Made by a program: the position numbers and the translations under genes. Shown here in pieces: positions 53,109-62,430 of a stretch of DNA of 64,000 nt. The notes beneath the pieces are model-generated. The model made no database searches. It was not told the origin of the DNA and saw only the letters and a list, made by a program, of their open reading frames with translations. The DNA comes from CAXBCP01 sp963974055 (GTDB lineage Bacteria; Pseudomonadota; Alphaproteobacteria; MPNO01; UBA830): NCBI GenBank assembly GCA_963974055.1, contig CAXBCP010000012.1, forward strand, positions 62,001-126,000, in the 5' to 3' direction. How positions within the stretch are numbered: the stretch's first letter is position 1; each line of letters opens with the position of its first letter.

Positions 53109-54033
53109 TATTCTCACCCGCTACGCGCCGCCGCCGGCGCTCGCCGGGGCGCTGGCGATGCTGTGCTGGGCGGGGAGCATCATCGTCGTCCGCGATGTCG
53201 CGGGGATCGTGCCGCCCGTGGCGATGTCGTTCCTGCGGTGCATCCTGGCGCTGTGCATCCTCTATCCGATCTGCCAGCGCAATCTTCACGCCCAGATTCC
53301 GCTGATGCGCCGGCACTGGAAGCTGATCGCCCTGCAGGGCGCGCTGCTGTTTATCGGCGGCAACGGCATGCTGTTTGTCGGGCTTCAGTTCACCACCGCG
53401 ATCAACGCCGCCCTGATCAATTCGGCCGAGCCGGTGACGATCGTCGCCATTGCCTGGGTCATGTTCCGCGACCGGCTGTCGGCGATCCAGTGGGCCGGCG
53501 TCGTGATTTCGATGGTCGGGGTGCTGTACCTGATCGGGCGGGGCAACATGTCGGTCCTGCTTAATTTCGACCTCAATATCGGCGATGTGTTCATCCTGAT
53601 TTCGATCGTGTCCTGGGCGTTTTACGCCGTGCTGATGCGCCGGGTGCCCCGGGACCTGGACCGCCTGAATCTCGTTTTCGGCATTCTGCTGGCCGGGGCC
53701 GTCGTAGTGTCCCCGTTCTGGATCCTCGAGAATATTTTTTACAAGCCGACGCCGATGATCTGGGCGACGCTCTGGGTAACGGTATTCAACGCCGTCTTTG
53801 CCTCGATCCTTGCCCTGTTCTGGTGGAATCACACGGTCGAGAACATGGGGCCGGGCCGGGCCGCGTTGTTCGTTCATCTGATCCCGGTCTATACCGTGAT
53901 CCTGGCCATGTGGCTGCTGGGCGAACAGGCATTCTGGTTCCACGCCGTCGGGATAGGCCTGATTGGCATCGGCATATTCCTGACCACATTGCTGAAGACG
54001 CGAAAAGATATCCAGGGGGAGAAACCGACATGA
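53092..54033 (+). CDS. EamA-family (DMT) transporter
   Basis: 313-residue permease with ten membrane segments in two EamA repeats. Examples are ALAMLCWAGSIIVVRDVAG near the start, the loop GNGMLFVGLQFTTAINAALINS, and in the second repeat VENMGPGRAALFVHLIPVYTVILAMWLLGE. Probably exports or imports a small metabolite. It overlaps the LLM gene (17 bases) and the RidA gene (ATGA), so the three are translated together. Confidence 0.87.
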   Translation: MPPSSNILTRYAPPPALAGALAMLCWAGSIIVVRDVAGIVPPVAMSFLRCILALCILYPICQRNLHAQIPLMRRHWKLIALQGALLFIGGNGMLFVGLQFTTAINAALINSAEPVTIVAIAWVMFRDRLSAIQWAGVVISMVGVLYLIGRGNMSVLLNFDLNIGDVFILISIVSWAFYAVLMRRVPRDLDRLNLVFGILLAGAVVVSPFWILENIFYKPTPMIWATLWVTVFNAVFASILALFWWNHTVENMGPGRAALFVHLIPVYTVILAMWLLGEQAFWFHAVGIGLIGIGIFLTTLLKTRKDIQGEKPT

Positions 54034-54440
54034 CGAAGACACGTATTTTCAGCGACGCCGTGGGCGAGCCGCCGGTGGGGACATGGTCGAACTGCCTGGT
54101 CGTCGACCGCCACGTCTATATCGCCGGCATGACCTCGCGCAGCGACGAATTCGATACGATTGTCGGCGCGAACGCCTATGAGCAGTCGAAAGTGATTTTC
54201 GACAAGATCAGGGCGCTGATCGAGGCCGCCGGCGGCACCATGGCGGATATCGTGAAGGTGAACGTCTTTCTGACCGACGTGAACGACCGCCAGCAGGTCT
54301 GGGAGGCGCGGCGGGAGTATTTCGACGGCGACTTCCCGGTCTCCACCCTGCTCGAAATATCGAAACTGGTTCATCCCGACATGCTGGTCGAAATCGAGGC
54401 GGTCGGTTTCCTCGGCGCCGGGGACACAGGCAGCGATTGA
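54030..54440 (+). CDS. RidA/YjgF-family protein lacking the usual Arg
   Basis: 136 residues, started at ATG 54030 after GGGGGAGAAA. The fold is clear from VYIAGMTS, NVFLTDVNDRQQVWEARREYF and PDMLVEIEAVGFL. In imine-hydrolysing RidA the strand before the end has P-x-R-S/T with an Arg needed for activity; here the site reads PVSTLLEI, so that Arg is absent. It therefore belongs to another Rid subgroup with unknown chemistry. Confidence 0.87.
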   Translation: MTKTRIFSDAVGEPPVGTWSNCLVVDRHVYIAGMTSRSDEFDTIVGANAYEQSKVIFDKIRALIEAAGGTMADIVKVNVFLTDVNDRQQVWEARREYFDGDFPVSTLLEISKLVHPDMLVEIEAVGFLGAGDTGSD

Positions 54441-54506
54441 GGCTGTTTCGCCGCTTCCCGTCGCGCTAAGCTGGCGCAAAACAGGGAGCGGAACGGAGCC
54501 AGGACA

Positions 54507-56054
54507 ATGCTGACCATGCGGTCGGCGCTGGAACGGGCGCAACGTCTGTACGGCGCGAACACGGCGATCATCGACCGGGAATGCCGGTTCACCTGGGCCC
54601 AGCATATGGACCGCGTGATGCGGCTCGCATCGGTTCTGCAGGAAAACGGCGTCGGCAAGGGCGACCGTTTCGCCGTCATTTGCCGCAATACCTGGCGCCA
54701 TTGCGAATTGCTGCACGCCGGGTACTGGAACGGATCGGTTCCGGTCCCGGTCAATTACCGCCTCGCGCCGCCCGAAATCCGCCATATTCTCGACGATGCC
54801 GGGATCGGACAGCTGTTTGTCGAGGACCCGTTTCTGGCGTTTCTCGACCATGCCGAATTCGCGCCCTGGCGCGAGACCGCGATCTGCATTTACGGCGATG
54901 GCGGCGAAACGGCGCTTCGCGTGTGCGACGATCTGATCGCCGCTGCGGGCCCGTCGGACGGTCACGACAGCGACGAGGAAGAAGACGCCATCCTGCTCTA
55001 TACCGGCGGCACGACGGGCCGGTCGAAGGGCGTGCGCCTGACCCACCGGAACGTCTTTTCGAACGGTCAGCAATGCACCGGGCCGATGAAGATACGCGCC
55101 GGCGACGTCTATCTGCATGTCGCGCCGATGTTTCATTCCGCCGATCTGCTGGGGACCGGTTACACGCAGGTCGGGGCGGCGCACGCCTATCTGCCTGTCT
55201 TCACGCCGGAAAACCTGTTGCGCGCCTTTCAGGATTACGGCGCGACCGCGGCGATGATGGCGCCGACGATGATTATCCTGACCCTCCAGGAACCCGGTTT
55301 CTCCGATTACGACCTGTCGTCCCTCGACCGCGTATTCTACGGCTCGTCGCCGATGGCGGTCGAATGGATCCGCCGCACGATGGAAGCGTTTCCAAATGCG
55401 AACGTCCAGCAGGGCTACGGGCTGACCGAAACGTCGCCGATCCTGACGACGCTGGACGAAGACGTGCATGTCGCGGCGATGCAAAGCGGCAACCACGATA
55501 TCCTCAAGGCCGCGGGGCGGCCGCTGGTGGGCATCGACATGCGCATCGTCGACCCGGACGGCGAAGAAGTTCCCCTGGGCGAAGACGGCGAGGTGGTGGT
55601 TCGCGGTCCCAACGTCACCGTCGGCTATCTGAACCGGCCGGAAGAAAACCGGAACGCCTTCCGCGACGGCTGGTTCCATACCGGCGATGTCGGCCGGATG
55701 GACGAAAACGGCTTCATGTACCTGCTCGACCGCAAGAAGGACATGATCGTCACCGGCGGCGAGAACGTCTATTCGTCCGAGGTCGAGGCGGCGCTGTACC
55801 AGCATGAAAACGTGCATGAATGCGCCGTCGTCGGCGTGCCGGACGAAAAATACGGCGAAGCCCTGTTCGCCGCCATCGTGCCGCGGCCCGGGACCACGCT
55901 GACCGAGAGCGAAATCATCGATCACTGCCGCGGCCGGATCGGCGGCTTCAAGATTCCCCGCAGAATGGCGTTTGTCGATTCCCTGCCCAAAAGCGCCATG
56001 GGAAAAATCCTCAAAACCGAAATACGCAGAACCCACGGAGACCGAAAATCATGA
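54507..56054 (+). CDS. AMP-dependent acyl-CoA synthetase/ligase
   Basis: 515-residue adenylate-forming enzyme that activates a carboxylic acid to its CoA thioester. Marks are the P-loop YTGGTTGRSKG (residues 165-175), GYGLTETSP, the adenine-binding stretch, FHTGDVGRMDENGFMYLLDRKKDMI, and the catalytic Lys near the end in LPKSAMGKILK. ATG 54507 follows AGGGAGCGGAACGGAGCCAGG. It overlaps the thioesterase gene as ATGA. The substrate acid is probably that made or imported by neighbours. Confidence 0.92.
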   Translation: MLTMRSALERAQRLYGANTAIIDRECRFTWAQHMDRVMRLASVLQENGVGKGDRFAVICRNTWRHCELLHAGYWNGSVPVPVNYRLAPPEIRHILDDAGIGQLFVEDPFLAFLDHAEFAPWRETAICIYGDGGETALRVCDDLIAAAGPSDGHDSDEEEDAILLYTGGTTGRSKGVRLTHRNVFSNGQQCTGPMKIRAGDVYLHVAPMFHSADLLGTGYTQVGAAHAYLPVFTPENLLRAFQDYGATAAMMAPTMIILTLQEPGFSDYDLSSLDRVFYGSSPMAVEWIRRTMEAFPNANVQQGYGLTETSPILTTLDEDVHVAAMQSGNHDILKAAGRPLVGIDMRIVDPDGEEVPLGEDGEVVVRGPNVTVGYLNRPEENRNAFRDGWFHTGDVGRMDENGFMYLLDRKKDMIVTGGENVYSSEVEAALYQHENVHECAVVGVPDEKYGEALFAAIVPRPGTTLTESEIIDHCRGRIGGFKIPRRMAFVDSLPKSAMGKILKTEIRRTHGDRKS

Positions 56055-56452
56055 AAGACAGCCTGAAACCGGGCCTGGAAGGCACGCGACAGTTCGAGAT
56101 CGACACCGGACGGACCATCAGTTTTATGGGCGACGATCTCCGGGTCTACGGCACGCCCTACATGGTGCGCGATATCGAGGAAACGTCGCGCCTGCTGGTC
56201 CAGGATCACCTGGATGACGGCGAGGAAACCGTCGGCGCCCATGTGTCGGTCGACCATCTCGGCGCGTCGCTGATGGGCATGACGGCGACGGTGACGGCGA
56301 AAATCACCGAGGTCGACGGCCAGCGCGTGACGCTGGAGGCCGAGGTCCATGACGGCATGGACCTGGTCGGCCGGGCGAAGCATGTGCGTTTCGTCATCGA
56401 CCGCGACCGCCAGGCGGCGCGGCTGGAGAAAAAGCGCGCGGCGATGGGCTAG
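56051..56452 (+). CDS. hotdog-fold thioesterase, FlK-like
   Basis: 133 residues started at ATG 56051 inside the ligase stop. The pattern matches FlK-type fluoroacetyl-CoA thioesterases: YGTPYMVRDIEETSRLL with the catalytic Thr/Glu region, EETVGAHVSVDHLGASLMG with His, and the strand VHDGMDLVGRAKHVRFVID. It may remove an acyl group from CoA, or protect CoA from a toxic thioester. It is coupled to the ligase gene and converges on TRAP system 3 (4-base stop overlap). Confidence 0.8.
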   Translation: MKDSLKPGLEGTRQFEIDTGRTISFMGDDLRVYGTPYMVRDIEETSRLLVQDHLDDGEETVGAHVSVDHLGASLMGMTATVTAKITEVDGQRVTLEAEVHDGMDLVGRAKHVRFVIDRDRQAARLEKKRAAMG

Positions 56453-57765
56453 CCGTAGAACAGTCCCGGCAGGAACAGCGATATCGCCGGGATCGCCACG
56501 ATAATCGCGAGCCGGATGATGTCGGCGCACCAGAACGGGGTGACGCCCCGGAAGATCGTGCCGGTGGAGACGTCCTTGACCACGCCGGACAGGACGAAGA
56601 CGTTCAGCCCGACCGGCGGGGTGATCAGGCTGATCTCGGTGACGACGACCGCAACGATTCCGAACCAGACGAGAATTTCTTCGCCGCCGAGCCCGGCATA
56701 GCTCAGTTCCTTGACCACCGGAAAGAACACCGGGATCGTCAGCAGCAGCATCGACAGGCTTTCGAACACGCAGCCGAGCACGATATAGATCGCGATGATG
56801 ATCGCGATGACCGTCAGCGGCGACAGGTCGTTGCCGGTCACCAGGGAAAGCAGCCCGTCCGGCAGGCCGGCGCGGTTGACGAAGTTCGAGAATATGAGCG
56901 CGCCGATCAGTACCGTGAACAGGATGGCGGTCGTCCGCGCGCTGTCGGCCAGGACATCGAGGAATATCCGCCATGTCAGCGCCCCCCGGAACAGCGCGAT
57001 CAGGAACGCGCCGCCGGCGCCGATTCCGGCCGCCTCGGTCGGGGTGAACGCGCCGCCGTAAATGCCGCCCATGACAACGGCAAAGAGCAGCAGCGTGCCC
57101 CAGACGCCGTTCAGCGCCCGCATGCGCGCCGCCCAGTCGCGTTTCGGGGCGGCCGGCCCGGCTGACGGGTCGCGCCATACCACGAATTTCACGGCCGCCA
57201 TGTACAGCACGATGCCGAGCAGGCCGGGCAGGAAGCCGGCGGCGAACAGTTCGCGGATCGACGTTTCCGTCATCAGGCCGTATATGACCAGTATGACGCT
57301 GGGCGGGATCAGGATGCCCAGCGTGCCGCCCGCCGCGACGGAAGCGGTCGCCAGCGTATCGGCATAGCCGTATTTCCGCATCGGCGGCAGGGCGACCTTC
57401 GACATGGTGGCGGCGGTGGCCAGCGACGAGCCGCAGATTGCGCTGAACCCGCCGCAGGCGACGATGGTCGCCATGGACAGACCGCCCTTGCGATGGCCGA
57501 GAAACGCGTGCGACGCATCGTAAAGTTCGGACGACAGCCCGGCCCGGGCGACGAAATTGCCCATCAGGATGAACATCGGCACCACCGACAGGCCGTAGCT
57601 CAGCGCGGTATCCGAGACCAGGGTGCCGACCATCGCGAGGGACGGATCGAACCCCGACAGGAAGCCGAACCCGGCGAAACCGACAAATCCCATGGCGAAA
57701 GCGATCGGCATCCGCAGGAAAACCAGTGCCAGCAGCACGGCAAATCCGATAAGGGCAGCTTCCAT
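56449..57765 (-). CDS. TRAP transporter large permease (DctM), system 3
   Basis: 438 residues with about 12 membrane segments. DctM marks are VVPMFILMGNFVARAGLSSELYDASHAFLGHRKGGL, AICGSSLATAATMSKVALPPM, PPSVILVIYGLMTETSIRELFAAGFLPGL and LITPPVGLNVFVLSG. Last gene of a leftward P-Q-M set, 17 bases after the small permease gene. Confidence 0.93.
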   Translation of the reverse strand: MEAALIGFAVLLALVFLRMPIAFAMGFVGFAGFGFLSGFDPSLAMVGTLVSDTALSYGLSVVPMFILMGNFVARAGLSSELYDASHAFLGHRKGGLSMATIVACGGFSAICGSSLATAATMSKVALPPMRKYGYADTLATASVAAGGTLGILIPPSVILVIYGLMTETSIRELFAAGFLPGLLGIVLYMAAVKFVVWRDPSAGPAAPKRDWAARMRALNGVWGTLLLFAVVMGGIYGGAFTPTEAAGIGAGGAFLIALFRGALTWRIFLDVLADSARTTAILFTVLIGALIFSNFVNRAGLPDGLLSLVTGNDLSPLTVIAIIIAIYIVLGCVFESLSMLLLTIPVFFPVVKELSYAGLGGEEILVWFGIVAVVVTEISLITPPVGLNVFVLSGVVKDVSTGTIFRGVTPFWCADIIRLAIIVAIPAISLFLPGLFYG

Positions 57766-57782
57766 GTGTCGTTACGCCGTTT

Positions 57783-58340
57783 TCATTGGTTGAGCCGCGG
57801 GTCGTGGGACCGGATCCGGGCGCGGCCGGTCAGGTGGCGGAAGACGTTGGCAAACAGCGCGAGCGCGGCGATGCCGCTCATGACCGAGATGAAATAGCTG
57901 ACCGGTCCCAGGGGAATTCGCAGAAATTCCGTGGAATCGCCGTATTCCATCTGGAATTCGCCGATCACCCAGACGCGCCAGCATACGACGGCCATCATCA
58001 CGCCGGATAACAGGTTCAGGACCACCTGCCGCGGCGGCGCGAGACGGCGCGGAAACCATTTGTCGAGCAGGTCGACCGTAATGTGTTCCTCGCGGAAACT
58101 GACCACCGGCAGAACTGCGAAAACCAGGACGCCCATCATCAGCTGCGTCAGTTCGGTGGCCCCGTCCAGCGGCGCACCCAGGATCTCGCGCCCGAACACG
58201 TCGATGCAGGTCATTACCATCAGTGCAAACAGCACCAGCGCCGACAAACCGTCGGAGAGCCAGCCGAACAGCTTGTCCGGCGGGCTCTCCGGGTCCGGTG
58301 TCGTGTCGGGCGTGATGCCGTCCGCCCGTTTATCCGCCAC
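57783..58340 (-). CDS. TRAP transporter small permease (DctQ), system 3
   Basis: 185 residues from GTG 58340 (VADKRADGI), which lies just after the binding-protein stop; a longer start would overlap that gene by 73 bases. Four helices are visible, including LSALVLFALMVMTCIDVFGREI and VLVFAVLPVVSFREEHITVDLL with the family's charged loop. It works with the DctM and DctP of this set. Confidence 0.88.
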   Translation of the reverse strand: MADKRADGITPDTTPDPESPPDKLFGWLSDGLSALVLFALMVMTCIDVFGREILGAPLDGATELTQLMMGVLVFAVLPVVSFREEHITVDLLDKWFPRRLAPPRQVVLNLLSGVMMAVVCWRVWVIGEFQMEYGDSTEFLRIPLGPVSYFISVMSGIAALALFANVFRHLTGRARIRSHDPRLNQ

Positions 58341-58342
58341 GG

Positions 58343-59368
58343 TTACTTCTTGGCGGCTTCGTAGGCGCGGGCCGTTGCCCGCAATTCGGCGAGGACGGCC
58401 TTGCCGTCGAACCACTTGGCGGTTTTCCGGATCCAGTCGTCCTCGATCGGTTTGACACGGGCGTAATAGGCATCCCTGACGGCGTCGGACGCGACCGTGA
58501 TCTTGGTGCCGGATTTCAGCCCGTCTTCGCGGCCGACCGTGTCCGCGTCGTCCCAGTGCCGGTTGAGCCTGGCGAATTCGGCGCCCGATACGCTCATGAT
58601 CGCCGCCTGGTCCTTTTTCGACAGCTTGGCCATCAGGCGCGGGCTCAGGATGAACCCGAAGCTGCCGTAGTAAAGCCCGCCCGGCATGATCGTGACATTC
58701 GGGACGACTTCCTTGAGGCGGAAACTTTTCTGGGTCTCCATCGGCATGAAAACGCCGTCCGCCACGCCGGAGGACAGTGATTCATAGACCTTCGGCGCGG
58801 GCAGTTTCACCGCCGTGACGCCGAGCGCCCGGCCGACGAGGCTGCCGACACCGCCGGGCACGCGTATCTTGAGGCCCTTCATGTCGTCCAGGCTTTTCAG
58901 CGGGTTCTTGGTATGGATCACCGCCGGGCCGTGCGAATGCAGCCCGATCAGCACCACGCCGCGGTGTTCGTTGGCCTTTTTCAGGTATTTCTGGTGAACC
59001 TGCCAATAGGCGACGGCGGCGGCTTCGCCGCTGGTGCCGAGCCCCGGCATTTCGACCGCCTGCGTCGCAACGTAGCGGGTGTTGTAGCCGTGGAAAATCC
59101 AGGCCGCATCGGCGATGCCGTCGCGCACGACGCCGAACTGTTTCGGCGGCGAGGCCAGCTTGTATTCGATCTTGGTTTTGACGCGGCCTTCGGTCGCCTT
59201 TTCGACCATCGCGCCCCATTCGGGCCATATCTTGGAATTCACGAAATGGGTCGGCGGCGCCCACGAACTGATCCGCAATACGGTTTCCGCCTGTGCCGCA
59301 GGGGTAGTCACCGACGCGGAAAGGGCAGCAGCCCCGAACGCGCCGAACAGGAACATACGCTTGTGCAT
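58343..59368 (-). CDS. TRAP transporter solute-binding protein (DctP type), system 3
   Basis: 341 residues. I choose ATG 59368 (MHKRMFLFG), 7 bases after GGGGAG; an ATG 6 bases upstream is too close to that site. The signal peptide runs to about residue 27 (cut after AQA). DctP marks are SSWAPPTHFVNSKIWPEWG, DDMKGLKIRVPGGVGSLVGRALG with the ligand-binding Arg, and LPAPKVYESLSSGVADGVFMPMET. It opens the leftward P-Q-M operon. Confidence 0.92.
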   Translation of the reverse strand: MHKRMFLFGAFGAAALSASVTTPAAQAETVLRISSWAPPTHFVNSKIWPEWGAMVEKATEGRVKTKIEYKLASPPKQFGVVRDGIADAAWIFHGYNTRYVATQAVEMPGLGTSGEAAAVAYWQVHQKYLKKANEHRGVVLIGLHSHGPAVIHTKNPLKSLDDMKGLKIRVPGGVGSLVGRALGVTAVKLPAPKVYESLSSGVADGVFMPMETQKSFRLKEVVPNVTIMPGGLYYGSFGFILSPRLMAKLSKKDQAAIMSVSGAEFARLNRHWDDADTVGREDGLKSGTKITVASDAVRDAYYARVKPIEDDWIRKTAKWFDGKAVLAELRATARAYEAAKK

Positions 59369-59460
59369 TTTCATTCTCCCCGGTTGAATTTTATTCATTG
59401 GGAAGAAGATTATCGTCCGGGAGTTGAATTGGCGAGAGGTTTTGATCCCCGGCGGCCGGC

Positions 59461-62355
59461 CTATTTCAGGATGTCGTCGATCCCGGCGAAGAGTTCCTCG
59501 ACGTCGGATTCGGTAACCGACGGTTGTTCCGGGGCAGCCGCGCGCGGCTGCACCGCGGGTGCGATGGCGGCGGAGGTGCCCGCATGGCGCCTGATGGCCT
59601 CGGAAAGAAGAGCCGAATCTATCGGCTTCGAGACGTAGTCGTCCATTCCGGCTGCGATATAGGTCTCCCGGTCGCCTTTCATGGCATTCGCCGTCAGCGC
59701 GATGATCGGCGTGCCGTTCAGCGGCGGCGGCAGGTCGCGGATGTTCCGGGTGGCGGCAATGCCGTCCATCTCGGGCATGTGGATATCCATCAGTATGACG
59801 TCGAAGCGGTCGTGGCTGGCGACGAGCTCGACTGCGATTCTGCCATTCTCGGCGATCGTCACGTCTATCCCCGCGGTCTCGAGCATTGCCATCGCGACCC
59901 GCTGGTTGACGTCGTTGTCCTCGACGAGAAGGATTCTCAGCGGCGCGGCGCCGGCTGCCGGTTCACGGCCGGTCGCCGGATCGCCGCCGGAGACATCGGA
60001 TTGCGGTTCCGGCGCGGGGGCGTGCGGCGCCGGCTCGCGCGCCACCGGCGGGGCAGGCTGTTTCGCCACCGGCGGGGCGGCCGGATTCGCCGTCGCCGGG
60101 GGGCGTTTCATCGCCGACTGAACACCCGCCTGGCGTCCGATTGCGTCGGAGAGGTCAACCGGATCGACCGGTTTGGATACGTAGTCGTTCATGCCGGCAT
60201 CGAGGTATTTTTCCCGGTCGCCCTTCATGGCGTTGGCCGTATGCGCGATGATCGGAATGTCGCCTACAGGCGGCGGTAGCTCGCGGATTTTCTGTGCCGC
60301 GGTGATGCCGTCCATCTCGGGCATGTGAATGTCCATCAGGATGACGTCGAAATCATGATCGCCGGCGAGCATGTCCAGGGCAATGCGGCCGTTCTCCGCG
60401 ATCTCTGAATCGTAACCGGCGGCGTAGAGGATTGCCTGGGCCACCCGTTGGTTGACGTGATTGTCTTCGACCAGAAGCACCTTCAGGAGCGGTGATTCGA
60501 GGCCGGGTTCCCGGTCCGCCGCGGCGCCCGGGGCGGGCGCCGGCATTTTCGGCGCCGCCGGTGGCGGTTCGGGTGCCGCAGCGGAGATATCCGCAACGGC
60601 GGGAGGGGCGGTCGGGGCATCGCCGGTCAGGAAGGTCAGTATGTGCCGCCGCAGACGCTTCTGCCGCAGGGGAAGGTCGATCGCGACGTGCGTTCCGTCG
60701 TTGTCGGCCGATGCGCTGCCGACCAGCCAGACCGTCTGTTCGCCGAAATTCCGAATCCCGGCAAGTGTCTCCCGCAGGTCCGTTTTGTCGGAAATCGTGG
60801 CGGCGTCAAGAACGATCAGCTTGTTTTCTGCGCCGGCGGATTCGATATGGGCGAGGACCGCGTCGTTATCCCTGAAAATCTCGGTCCGGATTCCGTAGGC
60901 ATGAAGCTGCCCTTCGAGCCCTGAATCCGGGTGCGTCGCGCCCACGGCGACAAGCGCCGTCCTGACGCCGTCCATGCGGTATGCCGGCTTTGCGGCAGCG
61001 TCTTCGGGCAGGTCGAGCCTCACGTTGAAACGGAAGGTGCTGCCCTGTCCGACCACGCTCTCAACCGAAATCTCGCCGCCCATCAGATTGCAGAGACGGC
61101 GGCAGATCGACAGTCCGAGGCCGGTTCCGCCGAACTGGCGGGTGGTCGACGCGTCGGCCTGCGAAAAGACCTCGAACAGGTGTTTCTGCGCTTCCGGTGA
61201 TACGCCGATCCCGGTATCTCTGACGGCAAAGCCGAACCGCAATTCACGTCCGACGATTTCGGGGCGCAGGCATTCGACCCTTACGGATCCTTCTTTCGTG
61301 AACTTGACGGCGTTCCCGACCAGGTTCAGCAGGATCTGCCGCAGACGGCCGGCATCCCCGACGACAATATCGGGCATGTCGGGGGCGACGAATGACTGAA
61401 GCATCACGCCGTCTTCCGCGCATTTCGAACGGACGAGCTGGATCGTATTGTCGATGACCTCGAGTACCGAGAACGTGGTCGGGTCGAGCTCGAGCTCTCC
61501 GGCTTCCATCTTCGAATAGTCGAGCACGTCGTTGATGATGCCGAGCAGGGCTTCGCCGGACTGCTCGATCGTTTCGATAAATTCCTGTTGCGACGGATCG
61601 AGGCCGGTCTGTTTCAGAAGGCTCGTCATCCCGAGAACGCCGTTCATGGGCGTGCGGATTTCATGGCTCATGGTCGCCAGGAAATCCGACTTGGCCCGAT
61701 TGGCGGCATCGGCGGCGTCGCGTGCCTCGACCAGTTCGTTGATCGTGCGGAACAGTTCGCTGGTGCGTTGTTCGAGCCGCTCCTTGGTATCCTGGAGTTC
61801 GGCAACGTATTCGTTGAGGCGCCGCCGGTGGTCTTCGAGCTCGTGCTCGGTGTTTTTCCGGTCCGTGATATCGAAGGCGATGGCGTCGGCGATGAGGGTG
61901 CCATCCATCCGCCGCCGGGGTCGGGAAATCGTGTGCATCCAGCGCCACCCGCGAGTCGGATGGTTATAGCGGAACTCGTTCGTGTGCGGCTGCAGGTCGG
62001 CGAAGGCCCGCATCACGTCGGCATGGAGCGGCTCCACGTCGTCGGGATGGATACGGTCGGCGATGACCGCCGGATTCCGTTTCATTTCGGCCGGGTCGAG
62101 CCCGGCAACGTGCCACGCGCCGTCATTTACGAACGGAAACGAGATTTTGCCGTCCGGGTTCAGCGCCCGCTGAAACACCAGGCCGGGAATATTGTCTGCG
62201 ATGTTGCGGAACTGGGCCTCGGTCTCGGTGGGCGTGTGCCGGTTGTCTTCCGTCGGGCCGTGCGGACCTGCCGGACTTTCAGGGGGTTCTCTCTGCGTTT
62301 GTACCGCGCCGTGCCCGCGCTGACCGTCTGTGCTGTTATCCCGGGAATGGGGCAT
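59461..62355 (-). CDS. soluble hybrid histidine kinase with PAS, kinase core and two receiver domains
   Basis: 964 residues with no membrane segment, so it senses inside the cell. Order: disordered start (1-45), PAS/PAC (about 46-166), coiled coil (168-215), HisKA with phospho-acceptor H231 in SHEIRTPMNG, HATPase with the N box near 344-350, DTGIG (380-384) and GGTGLGLS (409-416), a degenerate receiver-like segment (about 464-577) without an acceptor Asp, receiver 1 (624-740; D675, K728), a Pro/Ala linker, and receiver 2 (807-924; D857, K910). The receivers are near-copies. A perfect CtrA-type box lies 76 bases upstream. Confidence 0.93.
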   Translation of the reverse strand: MPHSRDNSTDGQRGHGAVQTQREPPESPAGPHGPTEDNRHTPTETEAQFRNIADNIPGLVFQRALNPDGKISFPFVNDGAWHVAGLDPAEMKRNPAVIADRIHPDDVEPLHADVMRAFADLQPHTNEFRYNHPTRGWRWMHTISRPRRRMDGTLIADAIAFDITDRKNTEHELEDHRRRLNEYVAELQDTKERLEQRTSELFRTINELVEARDAADAANRAKSDFLATMSHEIRTPMNGVLGMTSLLKQTGLDPSQQEFIETIEQSGEALLGIINDVLDYSKMEAGELELDPTTFSVLEVIDNTIQLVRSKCAEDGVMLQSFVAPDMPDIVVGDAGRLRQILLNLVGNAVKFTKEGSVRVECLRPEIVGRELRFGFAVRDTGIGVSPEAQKHLFEVFSQADASTTRQFGGTGLGLSICRRLCNLMGGEISVESVVGQGSTFRFNVRLDLPEDAAAKPAYRMDGVRTALVAVGATHPDSGLEGQLHAYGIRTEIFRDNDAVLAHIESAGAENKLIVLDAATISDKTDLRETLAGIRNFGEQTVWLVGSASADNDGTHVAIDLPLRQKRLRRHILTFLTGDAPTAPPAVADISAAAPEPPPAAPKMPAPAPGAAADREPGLESPLLKVLLVEDNHVNQRVAQAILYAAGYDSEIAENGRIALDMLAGDHDFDVILMDIHMPEMDGITAAQKIRELPPPVGDIPIIAHTANAMKGDREKYLDAGMNDYVSKPVDPVDLSDAIGRQAGVQSAMKRPPATANPAAPPVAKQPAPPVAREPAPHAPAPEPQSDVSGGDPATGREPAAGAAPLRILLVEDNDVNQRVAMAMLETAGIDVTIAENGRIAVELVASHDRFDVILMDIHMPEMDGIAATRNIRDLPPPLNGTPIIALTANAMKGDRETYIAAGMDDYVSKPIDSALLSEAIRRHAGTSAAIAPAVQPRAAAPEQPSVTESDVEELFAGIDDILK

Positions 62356-62430
62356 GAAAGATTAGGGTCCGGTATAATATTCAGGGTATTCAGGGAGCCT
62401 GATTGTTGCGGTGCACCCTGTCCGAATATT

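Noticed and set aside
52005..54440. A Rut pyrimidine-degradation operon
   Set aside because: Only LLM and RidA-like genes are present, the RidA-like protein lacks the key Arg, and no RutB, RutD, RutF or RutG homologue is near.
53889..56036. 715-codon open frame on the minus strand
   Set aside because: Antisense shadow of the acyl-CoA ligase and its neighbours, without protein-like features.
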